Assembly (NCBI RefSeq): GCF_000975265.2
Contig: NZ_CP083405.1
Coordinates: 682,001 to 746,000, forward strand
From: Mycobacterium lepromatosis
GTDB lineage: Bacteria > Actinomycetota > Actinomycetes > Mycobacteriales > Mycobacteriaceae
DNA: 64,000 nt
Direction of reading: 5' to 3'
Numbering within the stretch: the stretch's first letter is position 1; every line of letters begins with the position of its first letter. Under the pieces are notes generated by a model, which was given only the letters and a program-made list of their open reading frames with translations, had not been told where the DNA came from and made no database searches. Of the stretch, positions 10,427-21,929 are shown in pieces. The position numbers and the translations under genes were made by a program.

Positions 10427-12844
10427 TTGCCGACTGAGCCCACGCGAGGGACGAGTGTGATGTGCTTGGCCTTGTTGGACCACCGGGCTTGTCTCGTGGA
10501 GTTAGGTCAGTATCGAGACCAAGGGGGTTGTTTTTTGTCGGAAGGTAGCGTGTTGCTTCTGACGCCTTGTGCGACTCGCCGCCAGCTGCGCATCTGGTCG
10601 GTGGGCCCCGCGATCCTGACCAGTTGTTGGCCGGTTATCGCGTCACGTGGATGCGACAGCTGTTGTTTGACCTGCGTGACGGTCGGTCCGGTTGGCACCC
10701 TCTAGGTGCCAGTGTGTTTACACTTTGGCACCTGGAGGCACTCCCGTTAATCCTTGCTCTGGAAGACTGGACCACGTTGGAATCCAGTGTCGTGCAACCC
10801 AGTCGGTTGTTCCATGCGGCCCTCGCTGACCTTTATGGGTTGCGTCGCTGCGTCACCAGCGGGGTGTTGCCGGTTGTGCCGCTGCTGTTCGCTCACCCTA
10901 GGCTATGTCCGGGTGGCCAATGCGACCGAAATACCGGGCCGTCATCAGTTTTATATATGACTGTGACATCAGCCAGAACCGGTCCGGGAACTTTCTGGTC
11001 GATGCGGATTGGACGCAGGTACTGTCGGGAGCCGGATAGGCGCTGGCCAACCGTTGGGTCGTCACGCGCGTGGCTTCTTGCCTGTAAGGACGGGTCGTGC
11101 TGCATCCGGCGTCGCCAGTTTCGTGCCGACGTTGCGGCCGGCGCTGATCGATGCCACACCCGAGGCCGCCGAAGATCCGGTGGTTGGTTGTGGTTCCCCG
11201 GCATCCACTCCGAGATTGTGGATGTGCTCGCTGAACACCATGAAACAGATCGACATGGTGTTGCTCCGGGTCAACGTCTACTACGTTGACCCGCTGGATT
11301 TGCTGTCTGATTCGAGGCCGGGTGTGGTAGGTCTGGTCGAATGTTGCAGCGCGGGTTGGTGACTGTGGTCAGCGCTCTGAGCACCAGTGTCCTTGAAAGC
11401 GCAAGGCCCATGTGGTTATTGCCCGGTTTGTCGCTGCAGCTGCTTGGCGAAAGCCCCGCTGGTTCTAGCGGCCGCGCATATCGAAGCCGCGCCCTGGCAG
11501 TGGTTCGGTCAGGAGTTGCCACGGTTTTCCTCCGCGCCCACCAACTACTACCGCCCGTCGACCATTACCTGGGCAGGTTGATTGCTGCCGGTTTTGGGGT
11601 GCGGTTGTTTATCGTCTCACAGCGCGGTGGTTACGCATTGGTGATCGGTGTCCTGGAGTATATCCTTACCCCCCGGGTAACGCTTCGTGCAATCTGAATA
11701 CCCGTGCGGCTAAGGGTATCCGGGTCAGGCCGCCGACCCGGATCGCGCCGAAGTTATCATTCCCGTCGGTTGAATGGGCGGTGTTAAAGACCGGCGGCAC
11801 TCGCGGCATCAGCCCGCTACGGGTGCTGTCCGACATTTTTTGGGTCGGACGTTACGCTGAGCTCACTGCGGGGATGGCCCGACTACTGGTCTTCACCCGG
11901 GAGCGGTACCATGAATTCCACCACCGCGAGGACATTGACGGTAGCAAATGTGTGCTAGTCGTGCTCATTGCACTCGGGCAGGCCACCAGCACTGATATTA
12001 CTGACGCGCAAGCAACGCTAGGATCGCTGACTACTATCCTGGAGCGTCGTCGCTGACGTGGTCGGTCGCGCGGCGTGGACTGGCTTTTAGCGGGATCAAA
12101 TGTCGAAGGACATCTAGGATGGTGCTCGGCAGTGTCGAGTGGTCACCGGCGCAGCTGTCTGCTCCGGTCTCGGCGACGTCTGGGCAGTCCCTCGAACCGG
12201 GCAAACTGGCGAATCCGGCGAGTCATCCGCGTTCGCTGACGACACCAAATTCGCCCCGGTGCAGGCCACGACGCTAACATTGTCCCAGTTGGCGGACGAA
12301 TCGGTGGTGTGTGGTGTCGACTTGACCATGACCGATATCGGCAAACGTATCGAAAGCAAGCAGTGGCTGACCACGCTGCTGGAGGCCATCCCGTTGACGG
12401 ACCACAGCCGTGCCGCTGAGCAAACGATCATTTGAGTCCACGCAGGTGGCTTGCGAGTCATCGGTGATCTACCTGCGGAGCGACCTCCGCGCGGTGAGTG
12501 TTGCTACGGTTGCTGAGCTGATACTTTTCGAGGTCGACAATCCGAGGTCGCTAGTCTATGAGCTGGAGCGGCTGCGGGCCGACTTGCGCAAGCTACCTGG
12601 AGCGTCGGACTTGTTGCGAGTTGAACGGTGGGTCGACGACATAATTATTCGACTGCACCGGCTCGATCCGACACACTTCGATGTGGTCACTGCCAACGAG
12701 AAGCGCGCCGAGTTGGCGGAATTGCTGACCGGTATACACAACGTGCTGCTTGACCCGGCCAACGTCACCACCGCCACCCGGCTCTCGCTGCTCGGCGAAG
12801 TGCAGCCACTGCGGGGACCAGACCAACGTCGGGTGATGCCATGA
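10427..12844 (+). pseudogene. Circularly permuted ATP-grasp plus alpha-E domain protein, decayed
   Basis: Family blocks occur in order but in shifting frames. They are DWTTLESSVVQPSRLF with ALADLYGLRR (10770-10860); a DATPEAAEDPVV block (11150-11190); YYVDPLDLLSDSRPGVVGLV (11278-11338); PWQWFGQELPRFSSAPTNYY (11490-11550); and SQRGGYAL near 11620. The alpha-E region then runs RVLSDIFWVGRYAELTAGMA, FTRERYHEFHHRED and AVAELILFEVDNPRSLVYEL through to 12844. Intact proteins are about 850-900 residues, and such genes sit beside transglutaminase-like genes in peptide-ligase or protein-modification cassettes of unknown substrate. Multiple frameshifts and stops make it non-functional. The last 435 bp (12410-12844) remain open. 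Confidence 0.85.
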
Positions 12845-13733
12845 CGTCACATGAAGCGGACGCAGCTGACATGGCGACGACCCGGCAGTACCAAGAGCCG
12901 CAGTATAGGGTACCGCTATTCCGACGTTGTCACCAGTTCCTGCGGTCGTGGGTTCCTCACGCCATGCGACTCCTTGCGTCAGCGCTGTGTCGACCATCGG
13001 TTGCATATCGCGCCTGTCCCTGCCTACAGCTCGATCAGCCGCGACGGCTACGGCAACCTCAGCTCCTACTTCCACGTCACCGAGCCGCACCGCACCCTGA
13101 CCGTCACCAGTGAATCCGTTGTTGACGTGTACTCAACCCCACCTGAGCTGTTTACCAATGGGCTGGCGTCGGCACCGTGGGAGGCGGCCCGGCCGGCCGG
13201 GCGGCGGGGAGTGCTGGCCACCGAAATGCACGCTGGATCTGAATCCGCCGAAGATCACTGACGAAGTGCGGCAGTACGCTGCGTCAAGCTTCGAGCCGAA
13301 GCGTCCACTGATCGAGGTGCTGCGCGGCCTCATCGCACGGATCTACGCCGATTTCACTTATCGTTCGGGCTCCACGACGATTTCCACCGGAGTTAACGAG
13401 GTTCTGCTGGCCCGAGAAGGGGTATGCCAAGATTTCACTCGGTTGGCGACTGCTTGTTTACGCGCCAACGATCTGACGGCCAGCTATATATCAAGTTACT
13501 TGGCCACCGATCTTCCGCCGGGGAAGGATCGGCTGGTTAGTATCGATGCGACCCATGCCTGGGCCTCAGTCTGGACGCCGCAACAGTCTGGCCAATGCGA
13601 GTGGTTGGGCCTGGATCTCCATCAATGACCAGCTGGTTGACGAGCGATACATTGTCGCCGGCCAGGGCCGCGACTACGCGGACGTGCCACCGCTGCGCGG
13701 CATCATCTACACGAACTCTGGAGCCACAGCGTG
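12841..13733 (+). pseudogene. Transglutaminase-like cysteine protease family protein, decayed
   Basis: It overlaps the preceding remnant by 4 bp (ATGA). The N-terminal beta-rich domain reads YRYSDVVTSS, then GYGNLSSYFHVTEPHRTLTV. After a frame change at about 13235 come RSGSTTISTGVNEVLLAREG and GVCQDFTRLA, with the catalytic Cys. A DATHAWASVWTPQQSG block carries the catalytic His. An Asp-containing NDQLVDERYIVAGQGRDYAD block in the next frame completes the set. Intact family members are about 280-310 residues. The Cys-His-Asp residues survive, but at least two frameshifts separate them. Likely counterpart of Rv2569c. Confidence 0.85.
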
Positions 13734-13779
13734 ATCGACGTTGCCGTTGACGTAGCGCCCTGCGAAGGCGGCACCCTTT

Positions 13780-14825
13780 ATGCGTGATCCGATGTTCCAA
13801 CTGCGGCCAGCGCCCGACGTTCGAGAAACCTCCATGTGTCTGTCCTACGGCAGCGCGCTGGGGTTTTCGCCGAAGGCTATGGCGCTGGTGGGGATTGGCA
13901 ACGCCGAGCACGCCGGTGCCGTTGTTGCCGGAGATTATCAACCGTGTGCCAATCTTCATCTGGACGAATGCAATGGTTGGTCCTCGTTGATTAACCTGGC
14001 GGGTTGTGCACGTCATGCGCATTGACTCAATAATAGCAGCACGATGCGTAAACCATTGATTTAGCCGAGTTCGTCCGAGTCGAAGCGGCGGCTGATCGCG
14101 CAAGTAAACGAACTAAAGTTGCCGCTTGTCGGGCGTGCCCCAGAATCCCGACTTGAACTGGTATTCATCTGCTGCCCAGCAAGCACGATAAGTGTCGTAG
14201 CCGGGCATGACAGCGGCGTCATCACCCTGGATTTGACCACGGGCGACGATGTTCACTGCGAGCAGTTTCAAGTTGAGCTGAACGAGCTCACTGTTCTCTG
14301 CTCGGGCACTTCCGCCACGGGAACGGATGCTACTTAGTGTTTAGTATCAAAGTATACCGGCTGATCACCAAGTCGGGTGTATACGTGGAGTACGATCACG
14401 GATCGTTCGTTGATCTCGTCTCCAACTAAGTTGAGGTGCTAGTCTATGGCGGCCTGCCCGCTGACTGGTAGGAATGCTTTGTGTCATTGTATATGGCCGG
14501 GCACGCCGCTGAGGATTGGGCTGAGATGTTTGTTAACTATCTGCACATCCGCGATGCCCTGGACACCTTCGGCTTGGTGCGGTTTGACGTCGGCTTCAGT
14601 AACCTTTGAGCGACGCGTGTTGGGCTTCAGCGCTTTTCTCACCATCATCGGCATGTGGCTGCCGTTGTCCTGGTTGTTGAACATGGTTAACCGTTCGATG
14701 GACCACGGTGACCTATACTTGTACTTGCTTCGTGTTGATGCCCTTCGTTTTGGACAAGATGCAGTTAACTAACGCCGTCGTCGACGATTTGACTTCCAGC
14801 CTAGACAACAGCACAGAGGTACACG
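13780..14825 (+). pseudogene. Zinc-ribbon putative metallopeptidase (COG4307 type), decayed
   Basis: The N-terminus reads RCSNCGQRPTFE, then a Cys-containing SYGSALGFSPKAMALV in another frame, then CANLHLDECNGW. This is a zinc-ribbon pattern typical of the family. The C-terminal part appears as HAAEDWAEMFVNYLHIRDAL at about 14500-14560, followed by FSAFLTIIGMWLPLSWLLNM and NRSMDHGDLY. Stops, for example at 14023-14025, and frameshifts interrupt it. It directly follows the transglutaminase remnant, so all three genes of this cassette are dead. Intact proteins are about 340 residues; position fits Rv2568c. Confidence 0.8.
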
Positions 14826-15016
14826 GCCGGGGTTAGGCGAAGTGGGACCCGGCGGCGGTGGACCGCCACTGGGGGTGGGGGAGAAGCTCCGTAACCAGAA
14901 AGTGGTGGATAGTCGGGAAGGCTCTGGTTGCCGCTCTACTTAGTCGGGTGGGTTAGTTAGATAGTCCGTGGCCGGCTTATTACCTTGATTTGTTTGCAAG
15001 TTAGCTGTGGAGACCG

Positions 15017-16426
15017 TTGGGCACCCAATCATCGGGGTTTACCGTGACTGACGTGTCTGCCCTTCGTGGTATTTCTAATGTCGTGTCCGACAGTTTGTTT
15101 GATCTGCCTGGCGCGCCGCAGCCGACCGACCACGCCTTGGGTGTCTCGGCCGGGGTCCCGCTGGCGGTGCGAATGCGTCCGGCATCACTGGACGAGCTGG
15201 TTGGACAGGGTCACTTGTTGGCACCGGGGTCGCCGTTGCGCCGTCTTGTCGAGGGCTCTGGTGTGGTGTCGGCCATCCTCTACGGCCCGCCGGGATGCGG
15301 TAAGACGACCCTGGCAGCTCTGATCTCGCAGGCGACCGGGTGCCGGTTCGAGGCACTGTCGGCGTTGTCGTCGGGTGTCAAAGACGTTCGAGCTGTTTTG
15401 GAGAGTGCAAAGAGTGCGTTGCGCTCGGGGAAGCGGACTGTGCTGTTTATCGACGAAGTGCACCGATTCTCCAAGACCCAGCAGGACGCTCTGCTTTCCG
15501 CGGTGGAGAACCGGGTGGTGTTGCTGGTTGCGGCGACCACCGAGAACCCGTCGTTTTCAGTGGTGGCGCCGCTGCTATCTCGATCGCTGATACTTCAGTT
15601 GCGACCGCTGAACGCTGACGACATCCGTGCCGTGGTGCAGCGGGCCGTCTACGATCCTCGTGGCCTGGGAGGACAGATCGCGGTGGCACCCGAGGCCGTA
15701 GATTTGCTAGTTAGGTTGGCAGCCGGCGACGCCCGACGGGTTTTGACCGCATTGGAGGTGGCCGCCGAAGCCGTTCAAATCGGTGACGAGCTGACGGTCG
15801 CGGCCATCGAACAATCCTTGGACAACGCCGCGGTGCGTTACGACCGGGACGGTGACCAGCACTACGATGTTGTTAGCGCCTTTATCAAATCGGTGCGTGG
15901 CTCCGACGTGGATGCTGCGCTGCACTATCTGGCACGCATGGTGATCGCCGGAGAGGATCCAAGGTTCATCGCGCGCCGGCTGCTGGTCCTGGCTAGCGAA
16001 GATATCGGCCTGGCTGACCCGACCGCGCTTCCGCTTGCGGTCGCGGCCGCGCAGACTGTTCAGTTAATCGGCATGCCCGAAGCCCAGCTGGCCCTGGCAC
16101 ATGCCACCATTCATTTGGCTACTGCACCAAAGTCGAACGCCGTCGTGACTGCGCTGGGTGCCGCGTTAGACGACATCAAAGCCGGCAAGGCCGGTTTGGT
16201 GCCGGCCCACCTGCGCGACGGGCATTACTCCGGTGCGGCAGCGCTGGGCAATGCCAAAGGCTACAAGTATTCCCACGATGACCCCGACGGTGTTGTTGCC
16301 CAACAGTATCCGCCGTATGAGCTGGTGGGAGTGGACTACTATCGGCCTACCGGTCGTGGCGGTGAACGTGAGCTCGTCGGCCGACTGAACCGGCTGCGCG
16401 CGATAATCCGCGGCCGGCGAGGCTAG
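15017..16426 (+). CDS. rarA: Replication-associated recombination protein A (RarA/MgsA AAA+ ATPase)
   Basis: A cytoplasmic AAA+ ATPase related to clamp loaders and RuvB that acts at stalled forks. The Walker [10 protein letters not shown] is at about 90-98, Walker [11 protein letters not shown] near 142, and sensor ATTENPSF near 175. It ends in the MgsA-type tetramerisation region with the LYxYPHD-like tail ([33 protein letters not shown]). The longest reading uses TTG at 15017 after GTGGAG. GTG at 15044 and GTG at 15083 ([10 protein letters not shown]) are also possible, and the latter gives a length close to other mycobacterial RarA. No operon partner is intact on either side. Confidence 0.93.
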   Translation: MGTQSSGFTVTDVSALRGISNVVSDSLFDLPGAPQPTDHALGVSAGVPLAVRMRPASLDELVGQGHLLAPGSPLRRLVEGSGVVSAILYGPPGCGKTTLAALISQATGCRFEALSALSSGVKDVRAVLESAKSALRSGKRTVLFIDEVHRFSKTQQDALLSAVENRVVLLVAATTENPSFSVVAPLLSRSLILQLRPLNADDIRAVVQRAVYDPRGLGGQIAVAPEAVDLLVRLAAGDARRVLTALEVAAEAVQIGDELTVAAIEQSLDNAAVRYDRDGDQHYDVVSAFIKSVRGSDVDAALHYLARMVIAGEDPRFIARRLLVLASEDIGLADPTALPLAVAAAQTVQLIGMPEAQLALAHATIHLATAPKSNAVVTALGAALDDIKAGKAGLVPAHLRDGHYSGAAALGNAKGYKYSHDDPDGVVAQQYPPYELVGVDYYRPTGRGGERELVGRLNRLRAIIRGRRG

Positions 16427-17156
16427 CCGTTCGAGTAGTGTGTGGCTGGCTGCACGCTTGTCATCAGACCAGATCGGGCACCATCAAGTGCGCGATCGCT
16501 GGATCGAAGTCGGCCACGTCGAGTACTTCGGTTTCCAAATCCGGACCTGTTTGCTGCGCAACTTGGTTGCCCGGTCGCGGTTGCTGGCCATTGCGTTATG
16601 TGCTCTCGAACGTCGGGCAGGTTACCGCACGCCGGCATACGGGTGGTCGGCCACCAGGCTGGTGCTGCAGAACCCGTTGAGTTTCTCCAGTTCTGGCAAC
16701 ACCCATGTCCGGTGAAGTCTACTGATCGGCTGCGCTGGCGGATACCGTTTTGAGCCAGATAGCCCGTGCGCATGCGTCCTCGTGCGAGCGGTGGTTACGG
16801 TGCAGCAGAGTGATCTCCCATTCTTCGACCTGTGTCTGCCGTTGAACATCTGCACAGCCTGATAGCGAATGCGCACCAGCCGCGCATTGCCTGCCCGCTC
16901 TCCCGAGAGCTGGTGGTGATGCATCTGCCGGACTGTTGGTCTACCAACAGGGGTTGTCGCCTGGATGGTGGTAGAGCGTGTGTACACGATCGACCCCCCC
17001 CATCCTCTCTGGGCAGTGTTCTGGGTGGCCGCCACCGGTTCACTAAAACTGTCTTCCTCCGACCACTTAGGCGTGGCAATGCTTCTTGCGGGGCTGTTTC
17101 GCGGGTTACGCATCGGATTGGCAGGTAGACAAGCCACGCCTGTAGGCTGGGCTGTG
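16427..17156. other. Degraded intergenic region between rarA and alaS
   Basis: No intact gene. On the minus strand near 16560-16480 a short run reads VLDVADFDPAIAHLMVPDLV before a double stop, which looks like the end of a protein. This may be what remains of a gene such as Rv2557 or Rv2558 of M. tuberculosis, but I cannot confirm the family. The other open frames over 16430-17240 overlap each other and look like chance frames in GC-rich sequence. Confidence 0.3.
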
Positions 17157-17252
17157 TGCATACCAATGTGCTGGATGTGAACACTGCGTGTCGTCGTATC
17201 GTGGATCTTACCGACGCGGTACGCGAATTTGGCGCTACTCACAGCGACGACC
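17157..17252 (+). pseudogene. N-terminal fragment of a YjbQ/UPF0047-family protein
   Basis: Starting at GTG 17157 the frame reads VHTNVLDVNTACRRIVDLTD, then AVREFGATHSDD and a stop at about 17254. This matches the beginning of mycobacterial YjbQ-like proteins (LDV.TARRRIVDLT.AV.EF...HGDG), about 130 residues when intact. Everything after the first 30 residues is missing: the DNA continues straight into the alaS leader. A deletion has removed the body of the gene. Position matches Rv2556c, directly upstream of alaS. Confidence 0.6.
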
Positions 17253-17401
17253 GGTAGTCTTTGCGGTCGAAAGTGTCGTTAGACGGCTTTCTAATTGTCT
17301 GGTGTCTGGCAAATAGGCTTGAAATCGACCCCAAGCAACGTTGCGATGTTGTCCCGGCAGAGCCGCTGGAATTAAGGGAACTAGGGAAGAAGAATACTAG
17401 A

Positions 17402-20128
17402 GTGCAAACACACGAGATCAGGAAGCGGTTCCTTGATCATTTCGTGAAGGCGGGTCACACCGAGGTGCCCAGTGCGTCGGTGATCCTCGATGACCCCAAC
17501 CTGTTGTTCGTCAACGCTGGCATGGTCCAGTTCGTGCCGTTCTTTCTGGGGCGGTGCACGCCACCGTACGCGACGGCCACCAGCATCCAGAAATGCATCC
17601 GCACTCCTGACATCGACGATGTGGGTATCACCACCCGGCACAACACCTTCTTCCAGATGGCAGGCAATTTCTCGTTCGGGGACTACTTCAAGCGCGGGGC
17701 CATTGAACTGGCCTGGGCGTTGCTGACCAACAGCTTTGCCGACGGGGGTTACGGGCTGGATCCGGAAAGACTCTGGGCCACGGTATATCTTGATGACGAC
17801 GAAGCCGCCGCCCTATGGCAGGAGATCGCCGGGTTGCCAACTGAGCGAATCCAACGTCGCGGTATGGCCGATAACTACTGGTCGATGGGCATCCCCGGGC
17901 CATGCGGGCCGTCGTCGGAGATTTATTACGACCGCGGGCCCGAGTTCGGCCCCGAGGGCGGTCCCATCGTCAACGAGGACCGCTACCTCGAGGTTTGGAA
18001 TCTCGTGTTCATGCAAAACGAACGCGGTGAAGGGACCAGCAAGGAGGACTACGAGATCCGCGGACCGTTGCCACGCAAGAACATCGACACTGGTATGGGT
18101 GTTGAGCGGATCGCGCTGGTTCTGCAGGGCGTGCACAACGTCTACGAGATCGATCTGCTGCGGCCGGTGATCGACCTAGTGGCCACCCGCACACCGCGCC
18201 CGTACGACCCCGAAAATGAGGAAACCCACCACGCCGACAACGTTCGCTACCGCATTATCGCAGATCACAGCCGCACCGCCGCCATCTTGATCTGCGACGG
18301 TGTTAGTCCCGGCAACGACGGTCGTGGTTATGTGTTGCGTCGGTTGCTGCGCCGGGTAATCCGTTCGGCCAAGCTGTTGGGCATCGATAACCCGATTGTG
18401 GGCGACCTGATGGCTACTGTGTGCGATGCGATGGGGCGAGCGTATCCAGGGCTGGTCACCGACTTTGACCGGATCAACCACATTGCCGTCGCTGAAGAGA
18501 CGGCATTCAACCGCACCCTGACTTCGGGCTCGAAGCTGTTCGACGACGTCGCCGGCGCCACCGTAGCGTCGGGCTCCACCGTGGTTGCCGGTTTGGACGC
18601 ATTTACCCTGCACGACACCTACGGTTTCCCAATCGAGCTCACCTTGGAGATGGCGGCCGAAGCCGGCCTGACTGTGGATGAGAGGGGATTTCACGAGTTG
18701 ATGCTGCAACAGCGTCAGCGCTCCAAGGTCGACGCCGCCGCCCGCAAGCACGCACACGTCGACCTGACTGCGTACCGTGAGCTGGTCGATGCCGGTCCGA
18801 CGGAGTTCACTGGCTTCGATGAATTGACTACCGAGGCAAGAATTCTCGGCATCTTCGTCGACGGCAAGCGGGTCCCGGTAGTCGCGTACGCTGTCCAAGG
18901 CCAAGCTGGCATCACCAATCGGGTAGAGCTGGTGTTGGATCGCACTCCACTTTATGCTGAGTCGGGAGGCCAGATTGCTGATGTCGGCACCATCAGCGGA
19001 ACTGGTGCCGGCGCGAGCTCCCGGGCGGCGGTCACCGACGTGCAAAAGGTCGCCAAAACCCTTCATGTCCACCGGGTGAACTTGAAGTCCGGGGAATTCG
19101 TCGAGGGTGATACCGTTGTTGCGGTAGTCGACCCGAGTTGGCGCCGGGGAGCCACGCAAGGGCACTCGGGTACCCACATCGTGCACGCCGCGTTGCGCCA
19201 AGTGCTGGGGCCCAACGCCGTTCAAGCTGGCTCGCTGAACCGGCCGGGCTACTTGCGCTTTGACTTCAACTGGCAGGGTTCGTTGACTGATGAGCAGCGT
19301 ACCCAAATCGAAGAAGTCACTAACGAAGCTGTGCAAGCCGACTTCGAAGTACACACCTTCACCGAAAAGCTCGACAAGGTCAAGGCGATGGGCGCCATGG
19401 CCCTGTTTGGTGAGGTCTATCCCGACGAGGTGCGGGTGGTAGAGATGGGTGGACCGTTCTCGCTGGAGTTGTGCGGCGGCACGCATGTGCACAACACGGC
19501 GCAGATTGGTCCGGTCACGATCTTGGGTGAATCGTCGATCGGCTCCGGGGTGCGCCGGGTGGAAGCATACGTCGGGCTGGATTCGTTTCGCCACCTGGCC
19601 AAGGAGCGTGCACTCATGGCCGGGTTGGCCTCATCGTTGCAGGTGCCTTCCGAAGAGGTACCCGCCCGGGTGGCCACGCTGGTGGATCGGCTGAAGGCCG
19701 CCGAGAAGGAACTCGAACGTGCTCGGCAGGCAAACGTCCAGGCGGTGGCGACCAACGCCGCGGCGGGTGCTGAGTGGATCGGTAATGTGCGGGTGGTGGT
19801 GCAACGGATATCAGGCGCTCTAACACCAGCCGACCTACGCTTCCTTGTCGGCGATGTTCGCGGCAAACTAGGCAGTGATCCGGCGGTGGTCGCGCTGATC
19901 GCGGTGACTTCGGACGGGTCGACCGCAACTGTGCCGTACGTGGTCGCTGCCAATTCCGCCGCCCAAGATCTGGGAATTCGCGCTAACGATCTGGTGGAAC
20001 AGCTTGCCATGGTTGTCGACGGGCGCGGCGGCGGTAAGGCCGACCTGGCGCAAGGTTCGGGAAAGGACCCGAACGGCGTCGACGCCGCGCTTGACGCGAT
20101 ACGTGCACAGATAGCGCAGGTCGGTTGA
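17402..20128 (+). CDS. alaS: Alanyl-tRNA synthetase
   Basis: A 908-residue class II synthetase. The aminoacylation core begins [14 protein letters not shown] and contains [18 protein letters not shown]. The editing domain has zinc-binding [12 protein letters not shown] near residue 588 and [13 protein letters not shown] near 690. The C-terminal DHHA1 oligomerisation region contains a [12 protein letters not shown] motif near the end. GTG at 17402 is chosen because it gives the family N-terminus and lies about 10 bases after GGGAAGAAG; a longer in-frame TTG extension to 17261 has no homology. The ruvX GTG begins at the base after its TGA, so translation is probably coupled. It is the first gene of an apparent alaS-ruvX-mltG-aroE operon. 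Confidence 0.97.
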   Translation: MQTHEIRKRFLDHFVKAGHTEVPSASVILDDPNLLFVNAGMVQFVPFFLGRCTPPYATATSIQKCIRTPDIDDVGITTRHNTFFQMAGNFSFGDYFKRGAIELAWALLTNSFADGGYGLDPERLWATVYLDDDEAAALWQEIAGLPTERIQRRGMADNYWSMGIPGPCGPSSEIYYDRGPEFGPEGGPIVNEDRYLEVWNLVFMQNERGEGTSKEDYEIRGPLPRKNIDTGMGVERIALVLQGVHNVYEIDLLRPVIDLVATRTPRPYDPENEETHHADNVRYRIIADHSRTAAILICDGVSPGNDGRGYVLRRLLRRVIRSAKLLGIDNPIVGDLMATVCDAMGRAYPGLVTDFDRINHIAVAEETAFNRTLTSGSKLFDDVAGATVASGSTVVAGLDAFTLHDTYGFPIELTLEMAAEAGLTVDERGFHELMLQQRQRSKVDAAARKHAHVDLTAYRELVDAGPTEFTGFDELTTEARILGIFVDGKRVPVVAYAVQGQAGITNRVELVLDRTPLYAESGGQIADVGTISGTGAGASSRAAVTDVQKVAKTLHVHRVNLKSGEFVEGDTVVAVVDPSWRRGATQGHSGTHIVHAALRQVLGPNAVQAGSLNRPGYLRFDFNWQGSLTDEQRTQIEEVTNEAVQADFEVHTFTEKLDKVKAMGAMALFGEVYPDEVRVVEMGGPFSLELCGGTHVHNTAQIGPVTILGESSIGSGVRRVEAYVGLDSFRHLAKERALMAGLASSLQVPSEEVPARVATLVDRLKAAEKELERARQANVQAVATNAAAGAEWIGNVRVVVQRISGALTPADLRFLVGDVRGKLGSDPAVVALIAVTSDGSTATVPYVVAANSAAQDLGIRANDLVEQLAMVVDGRGGGKADLAQGSGKDPNGVDAALDAIRAQIAQVG

Positions 20129-20683
20129 GTGTTTTCGTCAAAGCACCGCCTGCTCGACCAGCCAGGTGGCCCTAACCTGTCAAAAAACTTAGACTCTAGG
20201 CAGGGACGGCGGCTCGGCATCGATGTGGGCAGTGTGCGCATCGGTGTGGCTTTCAGCGACCCAGACGGCATCCTGGCCACCCCGGTGGAGACGGTGCGCC
20301 GTGACCGTTCCGCTAAGCACCTGCGCCGACTAGCTGAGCTCGTCGCCGAACTGCAGGTGGTCGAGGTGATCGTCGGATTGCCGTGGACACTGACCGACCG
20401 GACCGGCTCGTCGGCGAAGGACGCCATCGACACCGCCGAGGCACTGGCGCGGCGGGTTGCTCCAGTACCGGTCCGACTGGCTGATGAGCGGCTGACCACT
20501 GTCAGCGCGCAGCGTTCGCTGCGTGCTGCAGGTGTACGAGCCAAAGACCAGCGGGCGGTGATCGACCAGGCGGCGGCGGTGGTGATCCTGCAAAGTTGGC
20601 TCGATCAATGCCGCGCTGCTACCTCCGCAAGAGCGGGTGGTCCTACGACTGGATCGGTAGCTGGAGAAGTCATCGATGGGTGA
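20129..20683 (+). CDS. ruvX: Putative Holliday junction resolvase YqgF/RuvX
   Basis: A 184-residue RNase H-fold protein. After a 30-residue N-terminal extension, strand 1 reads [20 protein letters not shown] with the first catalytic Asp. VEVIVGLPW is strand 4, [13 protein letters not shown] carries the conserved Asp-Glu-Arg, and [14 protein letters not shown] is the final motif with Asp. The family acts on branched DNA or on pre-16S rRNA 5' ends. It starts at the base following the alaS stop and its last 8 bases overlap mltG, so the genes are co-transcribed. The C-terminal 20 residues are low complexity and poorly conserved. Confidence 0.93.
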   Translation: MFSSKHRLLDQPGGPNLSKNLDSRQGRRLGIDVGSVRIGVAFSDPDGILATPVETVRRDRSAKHLRRLAELVAELQVVEVIVGLPWTLTDRTGSSAKDAIDTAEALARRVAPVPVRLADERLTTVSAQRSLRAAGVRAKDQRAVIDQAAAVVILQSWLDQCRAATSARAGGPTTGSVAGEVIDG

Positions 20684-21929
20684 TTACTTAGCACGCCACC
20701 GCATCGCGCCCGAGGCGACCGGGTTGGGCCGACACCAGATGAGTAGCGAGGGTCGGGATGGGCGCCGTCTGGCCAAGAGCGGATATCGTTGTCGGCGTTT
20801 CTCCGACAAAGTAGTATTTGGTCTGCTAGTCGTGGTCGTGGTCGTGGCTACCTTCGTTGGCTTGCGGCTGTGGCACACGCTGTTCGGGTCTGCTGATGAT
20901 TACAGGGGAGCCGGCAAGCACGACATCATGATTCAGATTCATGCCGGTGACTCGACCACCGTAATTGGTGAGACGCTGCATAACCAGGGGGTGGTCGCCT
21001 CGGTCCGGGCATTCGTCGACGCCTCGCACGGCAACACCGCGATTTCGTCGATCCAGCCGGGTTTCTACCGGATGCGCACCGAAATCCCGGCTGCTGCTGC
21101 GGCAGCGCGGCTTGCTGATCCGGAGAACCGGGTGGGGAAGCTGGTCATCCCGGAAGGTCGTCAACTTGACGACGCCACCGACATGACGACCGGCAAGGTG
21201 AATCCTGGCATATTCTCGTTGATCTCCCGTGCCACCTGCGTGGATCTCGACGGCAATCGACATTGTGTTTCACTGAATGACCTCCGTGCTGCGACGAGCA
21301 GAACCTCGTTAGCCAAGCTGTTCGTGCCGGCTTGGGCGATTCAATCGGTGATTGAGTTGGGCAACGACCATCGCCGGATCGAGGGGCTTATCGCGCCGGG
21401 GACCTTCAATGTCGATCCTTCGGCCTCAGCCGATAGCATCATGGCCAATTTGATCAGCGCCAGTGTCGTGGGGTACACGGAATCCGGGTTGGTGGGCACT
21501 GCTCGCTCTCTTGGCTTGTCACCTTACGACATCCTCGTGGTGGCATCGCTGGTGCAACAGGAAGCCAGCCCGCAGGACTTCCCGAAAGTGGCGCGCGTCA
21601 TATACAACCGCCTTTATGAGCACCGCACGTTGGAGTTTGACTCGACCGTGAACTATCCACTGGACCGCCGCGAGGTGGCTACCAGTGACGCTGACCGTGG
21701 CCTGTGGACGCCGTGGAACACCTATGTTTCGCCAGGCTTACCGGCCACCGCGATTTGTTCTCCCGGCATCGATGCACTGTACGCCGCCGAGCATCCCGAG
21801 CCCGGTGACTGGTTGTACTTCGTCACCGTTGATACTCAAGGGACAACCCTGTTCACTAGGGATTATCAGCAGCATTTAGCCAATATCGAACTCGCGAAGC
21901 ACAATGGTGTTCTCGACAGTGTGCGCTAA
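20676..21929 (+). CDS. mltG: Endolytic murein transglycosylase MltG (YceG-like)
   Basis: A 417-residue membrane-anchored protein that cleaves nascent peptidoglycan strands. A basic cytoplasmic N-terminus (about 1-48) is followed by one membrane segment ([20 protein letters not shown], about 46-66). A LysM-like domain is present ([18 protein letters not shown]), then EGLIAPGTF, and the catalytic ASLVQQEAS with its Glu near residue 296. The C-terminal [14 protein letters not shown] is the family's FT.TY.EH.AN motif. It overlaps ruvX by 8 bp and aroE by 26 bp. Three tandem GTCGTG hexamers encode the valine run in the membrane segment. Confidence 0.93.
   Translation: MGDYLARHRIAPEATGLGRHQMSSEGRDGRRLAKSGYRCRRFSDKVVFGLLVVVVVVATFVGLRLWHTLFGSADDYRGAGKHDIMIQIHAGDSTTVIGETLHNQGVVASVRAFVDASHGNTAISSIQPGFYRMRTEIPAAAAAARLADPENRVGKLVIPEGRQLDDATDMTTGKVNPGIFSLISRATCVDLDGNRHCVSLNDLRAATSRTSLAKLFVPAWAIQSVIELGNDHRRIEGLIAPGTFNVDPSASADSIMANLISASVVGYTESGLVGTARSLGLSPYDILVVASLVQQEASPQDFPKVARVIYNRLYEHRTLEFDSTVNYPLDRREVATSDADRGLWTPWNTYVSPGLPATAICSPGIDALYAAEHPEPGDWLYFVTVDTQGTTLFTRDYQQHLANIELAKHNGVLDSVR
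20829..20846 (+). repeat. (GTCGTG)x3 microsatellite in mltG
   Basis: Three exact GTCGTG hexamers encode part of the six-valine run in the membrane segment of MltG. Gain or loss of one unit would change the segment by two valines without shifting frame. Confidence 0.7.

Noticed and set aside
16622..17242. A 206-codon minus-strand open frame between rarA and alaS
   Set aside because: The product is Arg/Thr/Pro-rich without domain character, and it runs over the plus-strand YjbQ fragment.
18176..19594. A 472-codon minus-strand open frame inside alaS
   Set aside because: It is antisense to the conserved alaS editing domain; long antisense frames are usual in GC-rich coding DNA and the product has no family character.
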